Shown here in pieces: positions 52,344 to 61,920 of a stretch of 64,000 bases of DNA; within the stretch, counting starts at the first letter, position 1; each line of letters begins with the position of its first letter. The translations under genes were made by a program, and so were the position numbers. Where the stretch lies: the NCBI GenBank assembly GCA_903865435.1, contig CAIPJS010000092.1, positions 1 through 64,000 on the forward strand. Reading direction: 5' to 3'. The stretch is from an uncultured Bacteroidota bacterium. Its GTDB lineage: Bacteria > Bacteroidota > Bacteroidia > Chitinophagales > Chitinophagaceae. Under the pieces are notes generated by a model. The model did not search any database and had not been told where the DNA came from. It saw only the letters and a list, made by a program, of their open reading frames with translations.

Positions 52344-52826
52344 TTATTTACAACAAGCCCCATCTTTACAACATTTGGCATCTTTTTTACAACAAGCCAT
52401 TTCTTTGTTGTCGCTAGACATTCCTTTTTTGCAGGCTACTCCATCTGCGCAGCAAATTGCGCCTGGCTTACAACAGCTGGCATTCTCAGCAACAGCAGTT
52501 TTACTCGTTCTATCGTATTGACAACACTGATCCAATTTATTATAAGCAATAGTACTGGCCACTTTATGCTCTGTATCATAACCAGCTGCTGCTACCGCAT
52601 CTTCAATTTTATCAGTTGAAGTTTTATTGGCATCGAATGTTACTTTTAAAACTTTAGCCACTTTATCCCAATCCGCACTTGCCGCACCCGCATTTTTAGC
52701 CGCTTTCTCAATATGTCCTTTACACATCGCACAATTGCCTGCCACTTTTATTTGACTTGTATTTTGTGCTTGTAATAAAAAAGTAGAGATGAACATGCAT
52801 CCCACTAATAATATAAAATTTTTCAT
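52344..52826 (-). CDS. HMA domain protein with metallothionein-like Cys-rich tail
   Basis: A 160-residue exported protein. After a signal peptide (about residues 1-20, ending LLQAQ) there is an HMA domain with CxxC (AGNCAMCKGH; C32 and C35, the same positions as in the neighbouring HMA protein), to about residue 92. Residues 101-160 hold 13 cysteines, including six adjacent pairs (101/102, 118/119, 125/126, 145/146, 152/153, 158/159), with lysine between them, like a metallothionein. The tail probably stores several metal ions delivered by the HMA domain. The start ATG at 52826 is chosen since the upstream in-frame ATG at 52865 adds a non-signal extension. Confidence 0.86.
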   Translation of the reverse strand: MKNFILLVGCMFISTFLLQAQNTSQIKVAGNCAMCKGHIEKAAKNAGAASADWDKVAKVLKVTFDANKTSTDKIEDAVAAAGYDTEHKVASTIAYNKLDQCCQYDRTSKTAVAENASCCKPGAICCADGVACKKGMSSDNKEMACCKKDAKCCKDGACCK

Positions 52827-52871
52827 TATGTAATTTTTAATAATTTTTGAATCATATCCCTCCATAGCAAT

Positions 52872-52888
52872 GTCTAATCATTTTAGAC
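52872..52888. promoter_or_regulatory. Dyad upstream of the HMA-metallothionein gene
   Basis: GTCTAA (52872-52877) and TTAGAC (52883-52888) form a 6-bp dyad with spacer TCATT; flanking AATG and CATT extend the symmetry imperfectly. It is 46 bases upstream of the start codon and may be a repressor or activator site. No -7 box is clear nearby. Confidence 0.3.
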
Positions 52889-52943
52889 GCATTACTATTT
52901 AGCACAATAAGCCATATAGCTTTTGCACTTAGATGCTAATAAA

Positions 52944-53300
52944 TCAAATTAAATAAACGCAGATGAATTCGTAGATGGGATGCCCTGTGTCAATTATAGA
53001 CTTTTTTAAAACAAGCGTCTTTCTGTTCAATACCAATTCAGTAATTGAATTATTTATATAAGTAGTCTTTTCAATACTAAGATTTATTTTCTTAGTAATT
53101 GTGTTATTACTTACTTGAAACTGATGATTGTCTTGAGACTTTAAATAAGTGGTCTTTGTGGTACAACAAAGATCTTTTTTGGCAGGCTTACCGCATTTGC
53201 ATGTTTTTACCTTACCTGCACAAGCATGTGAAGTTACTGTTGCTCCAATGCTAGAAACGGTATATAATAAAAATAAAAATATAGTAAGCACCTTTTTCAT
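52944..53300 (-). CDS. HYC_CC_PP-like short exported cysteine-rich protein
   Basis: A 118-residue exported protein (signal about residues 1-20, ending SIGA) with H25-A-C27, then C34, C36 and the pair C45-C46. This arrangement resembles the short Bacteroidota family named for its HYC and CC motifs and typically found near copper-responsive receptors; here the first motif reads HAC instead of HYC and the PP motif is not obvious. Metal binding at the cysteines is likely but unproved. It lies 117 bases upstream of the HMA-metallothionein gene, same strand. Confidence 0.7.
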   Translation of the reverse strand: MKKVLTIFLFLLYTVSSIGATVTSHACAGKVKTCKCGKPAKKDLCCTTKTTYLKSQDNHQFQVSNNTITKKINLSIEKTTYINNSITELVLNRKTLVLKKSIIDTGHPIYEFICVYLI

Positions 53301-53393
53301 TACTTAAAAGGTACTCACTAATTTGAATAAATCGAAAATTTTCTGTTAAAATGGAGCCTACTTTCATTAGCCAAAGCAATGACCCAAGTTCGC

Positions 53394-55388
53394 TTAATTG
53401 ATAAAATTCCACCAAATACCTACCCTAAACCAACCCCCAGTTCCAGGGTAATTCCTAGCAGTGAAATTATAACTATTGCCTAAAGATGGGCTAGTTAGGA
53501 AAACCGTATTGATGTTCTCTAAGCGCACATAGCCTCTAAAACGCTTGATCATGAAATTCAAAAAAGCATTGGCCGTGGGTCGGTTGTTTAAAGTATAATC
53601 GTTTTGAACATAAAACTGCCCGGTCAAAGGCATGTAATCGTCTGCTTTATAATCGGTATGATAAATAAATTCAAAGCCAGTAGATAAGAATAAGTTTTTG
53701 TAGAAATTACCTTCAAATGCCACTCTTTGCCTGGTTAACAATAAAGGCAAATGCACTGGGGCTGATTGATCCACCAATTGAACATTCATCTCATTGTACC
53801 AATTAAAATAAGTACTTAATTTAAATTTATTGCTTGCTTGCGCTCGGATGTAGCTAAATACCGAACCATATACAGCAGGTTGATAGCCCGATGAAAAATA
53901 ATGATAATTATTAATGAGTTCATAATTGGCAGCCAACTTCCAACCACTTTTATTATTACCCGTTTCCCCACTGGCATTGATGATGTTTTCTTTTTGTATA
54001 TTATTTAAGGAGCTTATTGGATATTGTGTAATCCCTAAATAATTTGCAGAAGGTGTTCGATTGCTGTTTTGAAAGGAAAGTTTTAAATAATTTCCATGTG
54101 TTGAAAGCACCCTAGATAAATAAAATTGCGCATCGTAATCTCCAGCATGGTAACCATTCAAATACAATTTTCCTGCCAGGGACAAATCCCATAGTTGATT
54201 TCTTGTTTTATTTTTATATACCCCAAATCCATAAATATCATAATTGTTCCAAGCTTTCTGATTGGTCAAAGTGGTATTTAAATTGGTATAGCCCTGACCA
54301 AATTGCAAAAACTGATTGGCATTGTTTTTTTCAGGATAACTTATTATACTCAATTCGTTGGTTAAAACGCTCCATGCATCCACAAATTTCACAAGTGTAT
54401 TGGTACCTATATTGTAATTAAAATATTGAGCATAATTAGATGCTGTAGGCGCATTGTCAATAAATGAAAACTCACTGCTTTCATATTTTATTTCATTTTG
54501 AAATCTTAATCGAGGATAAAATAAATGAATGACAATTGTATCTTTTACAATAGAATCTTTTTGTCCTAAATCATAAGACTGGCGCCATAATAAAGTATTG
54601 GATTTATAGGTGTTGCCTGTAGCAATTGAGGTATTGAAGGGATTGGAAAAAGCAATTCCACTTACACCCAATCTAGTTTCTAATTCATAAGGATTGTTTA
54701 ATGACAAACTATCCAATAAAGAAGCTTTTACCAAGCCTCCATTTTCGGAAGAAGCCGCTTTATTATTCAGCATCACCCAATACGATTCATATTGTTTGCG
54801 CTTTGATTGAAAATGCGCTGTGATTCGCATGTTGTTCAAATTCGCATTTTGATTTTTTAAATTCCCTGGAGAATTGCTAAATCGATATTCAAATGAAAAA
54901 TTTAATTGTTGCGTTTTATTTTGCGTATGCTTTACTTCGACCAACTGCTCCCCTTTTCCTCCTAATAAATAACCAAAGTCGGTATAAGGCCGAGTGGTTT
55001 GATAAAACGGGGTGCCTTCTAATGAATAGAAATAACGATCATAGGCATGAAACCCGGCATCAAAGCCGCCCTTTTGAATGGGATCAAACAAATAAGATTT
55101 TGAAGCAGTACCTAAATTACCAAGATTATAAGTCGTATAGGGCAATGGATAATGCACAAAGAAGTCGTTGATGCTTGAATCTAATTTTTGTGCAATATTG
55201 CTACTGTAAAGCTTATAAAAAATTGTAATGGAATCTGCATTTTGATCTCTCTTTTGTAGTGAATCAGAAGCACCGCCAGAATTGGATTTGCCAGGTCTAA
55301 CCATGGCTCCAGGTTGTTGTGCATGCAATGACGAATGCATCAAGATCATTAAAAAAGAAGCCCATAAAATTGTTTTCACAAAAGACAT
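53394..55388 (-). CDS. Putative porin (large Bacteroidota outer-membrane barrel)
   Basis: A 664-residue exported protein (signal to about residue 23, ending LHAQQ) of the putative-porin type (PF14121-like). After a short Gly/Ser/Asp linker, the body consists of long alternating beta segments from about residue 50 to the terminal WWNFIN. No plug or TonB box is apparent, so it is not a SusC-type receptor. Substrate unknown. The ATG at 55388 is used rather than a TTG at 55406 that would overlap punA by 8 bases. It is likely transcribed with punA, which stops 10 bases upstream. Nucleoside uptake is a tempting but unsupported guess. Confidence 0.78.
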   Translation of the reverse strand: MSFVKTILWASFLMILMHSSLHAQQPGAMVRPGKSNSGGASDSLQKRDQNADSITIFYKLYSSNIAQKLDSSINDFFVHYPLPYTTYNLGNLGTASKSYLFDPIQKGGFDAGFHAYDRYFYSLEGTPFYQTTRPYTDFGYLLGGKGEQLVEVKHTQNKTQQLNFSFEYRFSNSPGNLKNQNANLNNMRITAHFQSKRKQYESYWVMLNNKAASSENGGLVKASLLDSLSLNNPYELETRLGVSGIAFSNPFNTSIATGNTYKSNTLLWRQSYDLGQKDSIVKDTIVIHLFYPRLRFQNEIKYESSEFSFIDNAPTASNYAQYFNYNIGTNTLVKFVDAWSVLTNELSIISYPEKNNANQFLQFGQGYTNLNTTLTNQKAWNNYDIYGFGVYKNKTRNQLWDLSLAGKLYLNGYHAGDYDAQFYLSRVLSTHGNYLKLSFQNSNRTPSANYLGITQYPISSLNNIQKENIINASGETGNNKSGWKLAANYELINNYHYFSSGYQPAVYGSVFSYIRAQASNKFKLSTYFNWYNEMNVQLVDQSAPVHLPLLLTRQRVAFEGNFYKNLFLSTGFEFIYHTDYKADDYMPLTGQFYVQNDYTLNNRPTANAFLNFMIKRFRGYVRLENINTVFLTSPSLGNSYNFTARNYPGTGGWFRVGIWWNFIN

Positions 55389-55398
55389 GCTTTGTTGT

Positions 55399-56229
55399 TT
55401 AAGCAATTTCTTTTAGCAACTCACTAAAAATAATTGTCAATTTTGGTTCGGCAGCATGCGCAGCAGCCAATACTTCTTCATGGGTAATTACATTGTTGTC
55501 CTCTCTAATGCCTAAATCGGTCACTACACTGATAGCAAATACCTTCATGCCACAATGCACAGCAGCAATGGTTTCTTGAACTGTACTCATCCCTACGACA
55601 TCTCCGCCTACATTCTTAATCAATTTGTATTCTGCCTTTGTTTCAAATGTAGGTCCTGTAACCCCTACATACACCCCTTCGTGCAATTTGATATTATTTG
55701 CAGTAGCAATTTTTTTTGCTTTTACTATAAACTCATTGGTATAAGGTTCACTCATGTCTGGGAAACGTGTACCCAAGGCCTCTTCATTTTTTCCTAACAA
55801 GGGATTGATGGTAAACAAACTAATATGGTCATTGATAATCATCAAATCTCCTACTTGAAAATTTGGATTCACCCCACCCGCTGCATTTGACAATAATAAA
55901 TTTTGAACGCCCAATAATTTTAAGACGCGGATAGGGAATACCACCTGCTCAGCCAAATAGCCTTCGTAAAAATGAAAGCGCCCTTCCATCACCCAAACAC
56001 TCACCCCGTTCAATTTTCCTAAAATTAATCGGCCTTTATGCCCTTGCACAGTACTTACAGGAAAATTTGGTATTTCACTGTAAGCAATAGAAAATTCAAT
56101 TTGTATTTCTTTAGAAAGATTGCCCAAGCCGCTGCCTAAAATTATAGCCGTGCTTGCAGTGGCATTTATTTTAGCTTTAATAAAATTTGCTGTTTCATTT
56201 AATGCAGTCATTGTGGGCGTACTCATCAT
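55399..56229 (-). CDS. punA: Purine-nucleoside phosphorylase (class II trimeric type)
   Basis: A 276-residue PNP that splits inosine and guanosine with phosphate, giving the base and ribose 1-phosphate for salvage. Family motifs are seen: ILGSGLG (phosphate-binding, near residue 30), VQGHKGRLILG (near 62-72), SNAAGGVNP (near 113) and TGPTFETKAEY (substrate region, near 189-199). The start is placed at ATG 56229 (56226 and 56211 are alternatives); the GTG at 56247 overlaps the TATATTTG promoter box at 56247-56254. The porin gene follows, so the two may be co-transcribed. Confidence 0.92.
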   Translation of the reverse strand: MMSTPTMTALNETANFIKAKINATASTAIILGSGLGNLSKEIQIEFSIAYSEIPNFPVSTVQGHKGRLILGKLNGVSVWVMEGRFHFYEGYLAEQVVFPIRVLKLLGVQNLLLSNAAGGVNPNFQVGDLMIINDHISLFTINPLLGKNEEALGTRFPDMSEPYTNEFIVKAKKIATANNIKLHEGVYVGVTGPTFETKAEYKLIKNVGGDVVGMSTVQETIAAVHCGMKVFAISVVTDLGIREDNNVITHEEVLAAAHAAEPKLTIIFSELLKEIA

Positions 56230-56283
56230 TCCTATTAATTTAGCCACAAATATAACGACAGTAAGGGATTATAAGGAAAGATT

Positions 56284-57528
56284 CTAGGCCTTTACTGGGC
56301 TTGTATCATGTTTTAACACCCAATAAGCTACAATGGCACTTAAAAGCATAAAAAAGGCCCCTAATAAAAATGCAGCCCCAGGAAAATAGATATGATTTGG
56401 ATCGTTCTTTATGGAGAAAAAAGAAGTAAGTCCAATCATCATGGATGGACCCACTATGGAGGTTAAACTTTGCAAGCCTGTTAATGAACCCTGTAATTCT
56501 CCTTGTTGATTTTTAGGAACATGACTAGAGATTAATGCTTGCAAAGCAGGCCCTGAAATGCCCCCTAAACAATAAGGCACTAAAAATAAAAACATCATCC
56601 ATGTTTGAGAAGCAAATGCAAATAAAACTAAGCCAATTGCATATAAACTTATACCGTAATAAACACTTTTTTCATTACCTAACTTAGGATTAATAAAACG
56701 AATTAATACGCCTTGCACTAAACCCACTAATAAACCAATGATGCCTAAAGAAATACCAATCATTTTAGGTGTCCAACCAAACTTGCTAATATTGGCAAAG
56801 CTCCAATTGCTTTGAACAGAATGAGAAGCTAGATATATAAACAACAAAGAAATAATTAATCCAAATACGGCAGGATACTTATTTAAATTTTTTAAAGAAG
56901 CAATAGGATTGGCTCTTTTAATATCAAAGGCTCTTCTATGTTCTTTGTCTAATGACTCTGGTAAAATAAAATAACCATACAAGGCATTTATTAAAGCTAA
57001 GCCTGCTGCTACTAGAAAGGGTATCCTAGGTCCTATCTCTCCCAATAAACCTCCTAACAAAGGACCAATAATAAATCCAATACCAAAAGCAGCTCCAATC
57101 ATTCCAAAGTTTTTAGCGCGCGTTTTTTCATCACTAATATCTGCCATATAAGCAGCCGCTGTAGTAATGCTTGCACCTGTAATGCCTGAAATCATTCTTC
57201 CTACAAATAACCAACCAATAGTAGGTGCGAATGCTAAAAAAATATAATCCAAACCAAAACCTAATAAAGAAAAAAGTAAAATAGGACGGCGTCCATAATG
57301 ATCACTCAAACTTCCTAAGATGGGGGCAAATACGAATTGCATAGAAGCATATATAAAAGTCAAATACATGGCTGGTCTTGAAATAGCACTGATGTTTGAC
57401 CTGTCTGCAATATGCAATAAATGCTGTAACAACTGAGGCACCACAGGTATGATGATACCAAGCCCAATTACATCCAATAAAATAGTTGCAAAGATAAAGC
57501 CTACTGCTGCTTGTTTGTTACTAGCCAT
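56284..57528 (-). CDS. TCR/Tet-type MFS transporter
   Basis: A 414-residue major facilitator with 12 predicted membrane helices. Motif A GSLSDHYGRRP is at residues 72-82 between helices 2 and 3, and the GMIGAAFGIGFIIGPLLGG antiporter-like motif C is near residues 145-163, so it is an H+-coupled exporter of the DHA1 group, similar in layout to tetracycline exporters. The family fit does not make it a tetracycline resistance gene: many chromosomal members export other compounds. It lies downstream of clpB on the same strand with an 18-bp hairpin between them and upstream of punA by 54 bases. Confidence 0.9.
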   Translation of the reverse strand: MASNKQAAVGFIFATILLDVIGLGIIIPVVPQLLQHLLHIADRSNISAISRPAMYLTFIYASMQFVFAPILGSLSDHYGRRPILLFSLLGFGLDYIFLAFAPTIGWLFVGRMISGITGASITTAAAYMADISDEKTRAKNFGMIGAAFGIGFIIGPLLGGLLGEIGPRIPFLVAAGLALINALYGYFILPESLDKEHRRAFDIKRANPIASLKNLNKYPAVFGLIISLLFIYLASHSVQSNWSFANISKFGWTPKMIGISLGIIGLLVGLVQGVLIRFINPKLGNEKSVYYGISLYAIGLVLFAFASQTWMMFLFLVPYCLGGISGPALQALISSHVPKNQQGELQGSLTGLQSLTSIVGPSMMIGLTSFFSIKNDPNHIYFPGAAFLLGAFFMLLSAIVAYWVLKHDTSPVKA

Positions 57529-57607
57529 TGTTTGATAAAGATTTTAATGAATCTGTCTTTCAAATATACAAGTCCTAGCCTATATTTCAAAAAAGGGACA
57601 AACGGGA

Positions 57608-57656
57608 CTTAATAAAGAAGGAGCTTACAAAAATTATTAGCTCCTTCTTTATTAAG
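57608..57656 (-). terminator. Perfect 18-bp inverted repeat after clpB
   Basis: CTTAATAAAGAAGGAGCT (57608-57625) and its exact complement AGCTCCTTCTTTATTAAG (57639-57656) flank a 13-base spacer. On the minus strand it begins 28 bases after the clpB stop. It lacks a following T run, so it may be a terminator, an mRNA 3' protector or an attenuator in the leader of the MFS gene. Confidence 0.6.
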
Positions 57657-57684
57657 CAATCCAATTATTCAGTATTACCTATTT

Positions 57685-60288
57685 TTAAGCCTCATTTCTA
57701 AAAACTACTAGCCCATCAAAAATATCTATCAATATTTTTTTTGTCTTATCAATCTCACCACTTAATATTTTCTTGCTAAATTCATTTACGACCATTTTTT
57801 GAATGAGTCTTTTTAATGGCCTTGCCCCAAACTGCATATCAAAACCTTGTTCGGATAAATAATCTACTAAATAAGGAGTAAATTCCACATTAAGGCCCGT
57901 TTCTGCAACCAATGTTTTTAAATTATTCAATTGAATTTTTACAATGGCAGCCATTTGTTTTTGTAACAATGGAGAGAACATGATAATCTCATCTACTCTA
58001 TTCAAAAATTCTGGTCGAATGGTTTGTTTCAACAAAGCCATGACTTCTAATTTTGATTGTTCAGTTTTTTCTTCAACATTTTTTTCTGTTACCCCTTCAA
58101 AAGCTTCTTGAATTAAATGACTACCAATATTGCTGGTCATAATAATAATGGTGTTTTTAAAATTCACTGTCCGGCCTTTGTTGTCGGTCAAATGTCCATC
58201 GTCTAATACTTGCAATAAAATATTCCAAACATCGGGATGTGCTTTTTCAATTTCATCCAACAAAACAACACTATAAGGTTTTCTTCTTACCGATTCGGTT
58301 AATTGTCCGCCTTCGTCATAACCCACATAACCCGGAGGGGCTCCTACCAAACGAGATACGGAATGCTTTTCTTGATATTCACTCATATCAATCCGCGTCA
58401 TCATGGAATCGTCATCAAATAAATAATTCGCTAAGGCCTTGGCCAATTCTGTTTTACCTACTCCAGTAGTTCCTAAGAAAATAAAAGAGCCAATGGGTTT
58501 TTTAGGATCCTGCAAACCCGCTCTGCTTCTACGTATGGCATCAGAAACTGCACTAATGGCTTCCTCTTGCCCCACCACTCTATGGTGTAATTCGGTTTCT
58601 AAATTCAACAGCTTGTCCTTATCCGACTGCAACATTTTACTTACAGGAATGCCCGTAGCTTTGGCCACATTTTCTGCAATATCTTCTGCATCTACTTCTT
58701 CCTTCATTAATCTTTTCCCATGCTCACCCATTAGTTGCAATTGCTTGCTCCATTCCGACAATTTAGTTTCTTGGTCTTTTACTTTGCCATATCTAATTTC
58801 TGCTACTTTACCATAGTCTCCATTTCTTTCGGCAATTTCTGCTTCTTGTTTTAATTTTTCAATTTCAGCTTTTGTATTTTGTACTTTATCTACCACTTCT
58901 TTTTCTTCGGACCATTTTGCTTTTAAAGTATCTTGTTGAACAGTCAAATTACTTATATCAATATTCAAAGCTTTTAATTGTTCTGGATTGTTTTCTCTTT
59001 TAATGGCTTCTCTTTCAATTTCTAATTGTCGGATTTGCCTAATCAACGTATCTAATTCTTCTGGCATGGAATTCATTTCCAATCTTAACTTAGCCGCACT
59101 TTCATCAATCAAGTCAATCGCCTTGTCTGGCAAGAAACGATCGGTTATGTACCTACTCGATAATTCTACTGCAGCTATAATGGCTTCGTCTTTAATGCGC
59201 ACATGATGATGTGTTTCATATCTCTCCTTTAAACCTCTTAAAATAGAAATAGCATCTTCTTTGGATGGCTCATCAATCATCACTTTTTGGAAACGACGCT
59301 CTAAGGCTTTGTCTTTTTCAAAAAACTTTTGATACTCATTTAAAGTTGTAGCACCAATGGCCCTTAATTCTCCTCTTGCCAATGCGGGTTTTAAGATATT
59401 GGCAGCGTCCATGGCACCTTCACCACCACCTGCTCCAACCAATGTATGTATCTCATCAATAAACAAAATAATTTCCCCGTCGCTATCGGCTACTTCTTTC
59501 ACTACGCCTTTTAATCTTTCTTCAAACTCTCCCTTGTATTTAGCACCGGCAATCAATTGCCCCATGTCCAGAGCAAAAATGATTTTACTTTTTAAATTAT
59601 CCGGAACATCTCCGTTCACAATTCTCATGGCCAAACCTTCAGCTATAGCTGTTTTTCCAACACCTGGCTCCCCAACTAAAATGGGATTGTTTTTGCTTCT
59701 TCTGGAAAGGATGTGTAAGGTTCTTCTTATTTCTTCGTCACGACCAATTACTGGATCCAACTTCCCTTTATTGGCTAAATCGTTTAAATTTTTTGCATAT
59801 TTAGACAATGCTTGAAATTGTGTTTCTTGCGTTGCCGATTGAACAGTTTCTCCTTTTCTTAATTCTTTGATGGCAGTCACTAATCCTTTTTCGGTAAGCC
59901 CTGCATCTTTTAAAATTTTTGACGCTGCATCATTTACTTGCAAAATGGCTATCAATAAATGTTCAACTGTCACAAACTCATCTCCAAAAGTTTTGAGTAT
60001 TCCATTTGCTTTCAATAAAACGCTGTTCAAATCCCGACTTAAATTTGAAGCGGGCTCACCATTCAATTGCTTGGGCATCGTAGGCAAAACAGCGTCTACT
60101 TTTTGTTGAATCAATAAAGGATTCAAATTGTTCTTCTTTAATAAAAATTCGGTGGAACTGTCTTTATCCGCTAAAATTGCTTTTAACAAATGGATGGTTT
60201 CAATGGCTGCATCTTTATTATTGTAGGCCATTTGTTGTGCTGCTTGAATGACCTCTTGTGCTTTAATAGTATATTGACTTAAATTCAT
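57685..60288 (-). CDS. clpB: ATP-dependent disaggregase ClpB
   Basis: An 867-residue Hsp100 chaperone that, with DnaK, extracts proteins from aggregates. Domain order is normal: ClpN repeat region (about 1-150), AAA+ 1 with Walker [14 protein letters not shown] (near 205), coiled-coil M domain (about 400-530), AAA+ 2 with [13 protein letters not shown] (near 605) and the C-terminal D2 small domain. The M domain and absence of a ClpP-binding IGF/L loop separate it from ClpA/ClpC. Promoter: TACCTTGT (60304-60311) and TTG (60329-60331) with 17-base spacing on the minus strand, nine or ten bases before the expected mRNA leader; no CIRCE or other heat-shock operator is obvious. Confidence 0.96.
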   Translation of the reverse strand: MNLSQYTIKAQEVIQAAQQMAYNNKDAAIETIHLLKAILADKDSSTEFLLKKNNLNPLLIQQKVDAVLPTMPKQLNGEPASNLSRDLNSVLLKANGILKTFGDEFVTVEHLLIAILQVNDAASKILKDAGLTEKGLVTAIKELRKGETVQSATQETQFQALSKYAKNLNDLANKGKLDPVIGRDEEIRRTLHILSRRSKNNPILVGEPGVGKTAIAEGLAMRIVNGDVPDNLKSKIIFALDMGQLIAGAKYKGEFEERLKGVVKEVADSDGEIILFIDEIHTLVGAGGGEGAMDAANILKPALARGELRAIGATTLNEYQKFFEKDKALERRFQKVMIDEPSKEDAISILRGLKERYETHHHVRIKDEAIIAAVELSSRYITDRFLPDKAIDLIDESAAKLRLEMNSMPEELDTLIRQIRQLEIEREAIKRENNPEQLKALNIDISNLTVQQDTLKAKWSEEKEVVDKVQNTKAEIEKLKQEAEIAERNGDYGKVAEIRYGKVKDQETKLSEWSKQLQLMGEHGKRLMKEEVDAEDIAENVAKATGIPVSKMLQSDKDKLLNLETELHHRVVGQEEAISAVSDAIRRSRAGLQDPKKPIGSFIFLGTTGVGKTELAKALANYLFDDDSMMTRIDMSEYQEKHSVSRLVGAPPGYVGYDEGGQLTESVRRKPYSVVLLDEIEKAHPDVWNILLQVLDDGHLTDNKGRTVNFKNTIIIMTSNIGSHLIQEAFEGVTEKNVEEKTEQSKLEVMALLKQTIRPEFLNRVDEIIMFSPLLQKQMAAIVKIQLNNLKTLVAETGLNVEFTPYLVDYLSEQGFDMQFGARPLKRLIQKMVVNEFSKKILSGEIDKTKKILIDIFDGLVVFRNEA

Positions 60289-60303
60289 GGTTAAGGTATT
60301 TAT

Positions 60304-60331
60304 AACAAGGTAGGTTCAAAAGCAGCGCCAA
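60304..60331 (-). promoter_or_regulatory. clpB promoter (TTG, 17 bp, TACCTTGT)
   Basis: On the minus strand TTG at 60331-60329 and TACCTTGT at 60311-60304 are separated by 17 bases, the best-spaced Bacteroidota promoter in this window. The predicted start lies about ten bases before the clpB ATG. The divergent queG promoter lies some 80-100 bases away. Confidence 0.6.
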
Positions 60332-60455
60332 TCTATGATATCCGTTAGATTGTCATAAAAAAGTAACCAAAACGGCATTAAAGTCAGTTACAACAAGGTT
60401 TTTCTGCTATTTTTACAGAATAAATTTATAAACAAACCTCTTAGCAATTAACTCA

Positions 60456-61400
60456 TTGAACGAATTTTCAAATACTGAATTCATTAAAACCGAAGCCCTA
60501 AAAATGGGATTCGATTTTTGTGGCATTGCACCAGCTAAAGAGCTTACCGAAGATGCGAAGCGTCTTGAAAAATGGTTGGCAAAAGGATTTCATGGTGACA
60601 TGGATTACATGAAGAAAAATTTTGACTTAAGAATTGATCCACGCAAATTGGTTCCAGGTGCCAAATCGGTGATCACCTTTTTAAAAAATTATTACCCAAA
60701 TGAAGCTGCTTTTCAAATGGCCGAAAAACAGGATACAAAAATTGCAAAATATGCTTGGGGAGAAGATTACCACGAAGTAATCAGAAATCAATTGCATGCA
60801 TTGCTTGAAATTTATAGAAAAAAAATAGGGCCAATAGAAGGCAGAGGCTTTGTAGATTCAGCACCTGTTTTAGAAAGATCTTGGGCCCAATTGGTAGGTG
60901 CAGGCTGGATTGGTAAAAATGGAAATTTGATTCGACCGCAAGCAGGTTCCTTTTTTTTCATTGCAACATTAATTATTGATGTTCCATTGCATTACGACCA
61001 GCCCAATATAAAAGATTTATGTGGCACTTGTACAAAATGTATTGAGGCCTGCCCAACACAAGCCATCCTACCCAACAAAACCATCGAAGCCAATCATTGC
61101 ATTAGTTATTTTACCATTGAATTAAAAAAAATGGAAATTGATACCGATAGAAATTATAAAGATTGGACATTTGGTTGTGACGTGTGTCAAGATGTATGTC
61201 CTTGGAATAGATTCAGTAAACCCCATCATGAAGCCCAATTCAAACCCTTGCAATATTTATTGCAAATGAATAAAACACAGTGGCTAGAAATAGAAGAAAC
61301 CACTTTTAAAGCACGCTTCAAAAATTCTCCTTTGTTAAGATCAAAATTAAAAGGAATAAAAAGAAATGTGGAATATTTGATACGTCAAGAAAAGCAATAA
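60456..61400 (+). CDS. queG: Epoxyqueuosine reductase QueG
   Basis: A 314-residue cobalamin- and [4Fe-4S]-dependent reductase that converts epoxyqueuosine to queuosine in tRNA. The N-terminal part binds cobalamin; a ferredoxin-like pair of clusters is visible: CGTCTKCIEAC (C189, C192, C195, C199) and CDVCQDVC (C241, C244, C248). The gene starts with TTG at 60456; it is supported because relatives have only about 15 residues before the conserved MGFDFCGI motif and no ATG is suitable. A TATTTTTA box at 60408-60415 lies upstream. It is divergent from clpB, and no other queuosine gene is in view. Confidence 0.94.
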   Translation: MNEFSNTEFIKTEALKMGFDFCGIAPAKELTEDAKRLEKWLAKGFHGDMDYMKKNFDLRIDPRKLVPGAKSVITFLKNYYPNEAAFQMAEKQDTKIAKYAWGEDYHEVIRNQLHALLEIYRKKIGPIEGRGFVDSAPVLERSWAQLVGAGWIGKNGNLIRPQAGSFFFIATLIIDVPLHYDQPNIKDLCGTCTKCIEACPTQAILPNKTIEANHCISYFTIELKKMEIDTDRNYKDWTFGCDVCQDVCPWNRFSKPHHEAQFKPLQYLLQMNKTQWLEIEETTFKARFKNSPLLRSKLKGIKRNVEYLIRQEKQ

Positions 61401-61425
61401 ATAGAAACGATTTTGAAGCGATCAA

Positions 61426-61920
61426 CTAAAGAGCAGATTTTTGATTGATGGCTGCTTGTAAATTTTGCAATTCCAATTCCATTTTAGAGCCCAATAATTT
61501 ATCGTTCAGTAAAGTTTGGAATTTTTCCCAAGGATACCATTTTACTTTTTGTTCGAAAGACCAATGTACAACATAACTACTGTCTTTTAATTGCGTCCAT
61601 TCAAATTGAACTAAATAAGGGCTTTGTCCAGTAGCCACCCACCGATACAACACAGAATGATTGGTTTTACTTAAAAACTGAATGGTTTGGGTGCCTATAT
61701 AAGCAGTATTTTTTTCGAGTCTTACTTTATTTTCTTTCCAATCACTCATCCAATCCTGCCAATGATTTAAATCGGAAACAAAATAATCAATCTTATCAGG
61801 TGTTGTATTTATTTCAATTGCCCTAGAAGCAATCACTGTAGAGGGAAATAAAAGCGAGATGCCTGTAACCAATAAGCTTAATACAACAACACTAATTAAA
61901 ATCAATTTAATGAATCGCAT
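61426..61920 (-). CDS. Membrane-anchored SRPBCC (START-like) family protein
   Basis: A 164-residue protein with one N-terminal hydrophobic helix (about residues 3-22) followed by an SRPBCC/polyketide-cyclase-like domain, seen in the opening ASRAIEINTTPDKIDYFVSDLNHWQDWMSDW. Such domains bind hydrophobic ligands; the ligand is unknown. I start at 61920, where the ABC-permease stop TAA overlaps the ATG as TAATG, instead of 61929 with a longer overlap; both are in frame. The two genes are likely translated together. Confidence 0.85.
   Translation of the reverse strand: MRFIKLILISVVVLSLLVTGISLLFPSTVIASRAIEINTTPDKIDYFVSDLNHWQDWMSDWKENKVRLEKNTAYIGTQTIQFLSKTNHSVLYRWVATGQSPYLVQFEWTQLKDSSYVVHWSFEQKVKWYPWEKFQTLLNDKLLGSKMELELQNLQAAINQKSAL

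Noticed and set aside
56284-57528. Tetracycline resistance gene
   Set aside because: Only the general TCR/Tet MFS layout is seen; chromosomal members of this group have many substrates and no mobile context exists.
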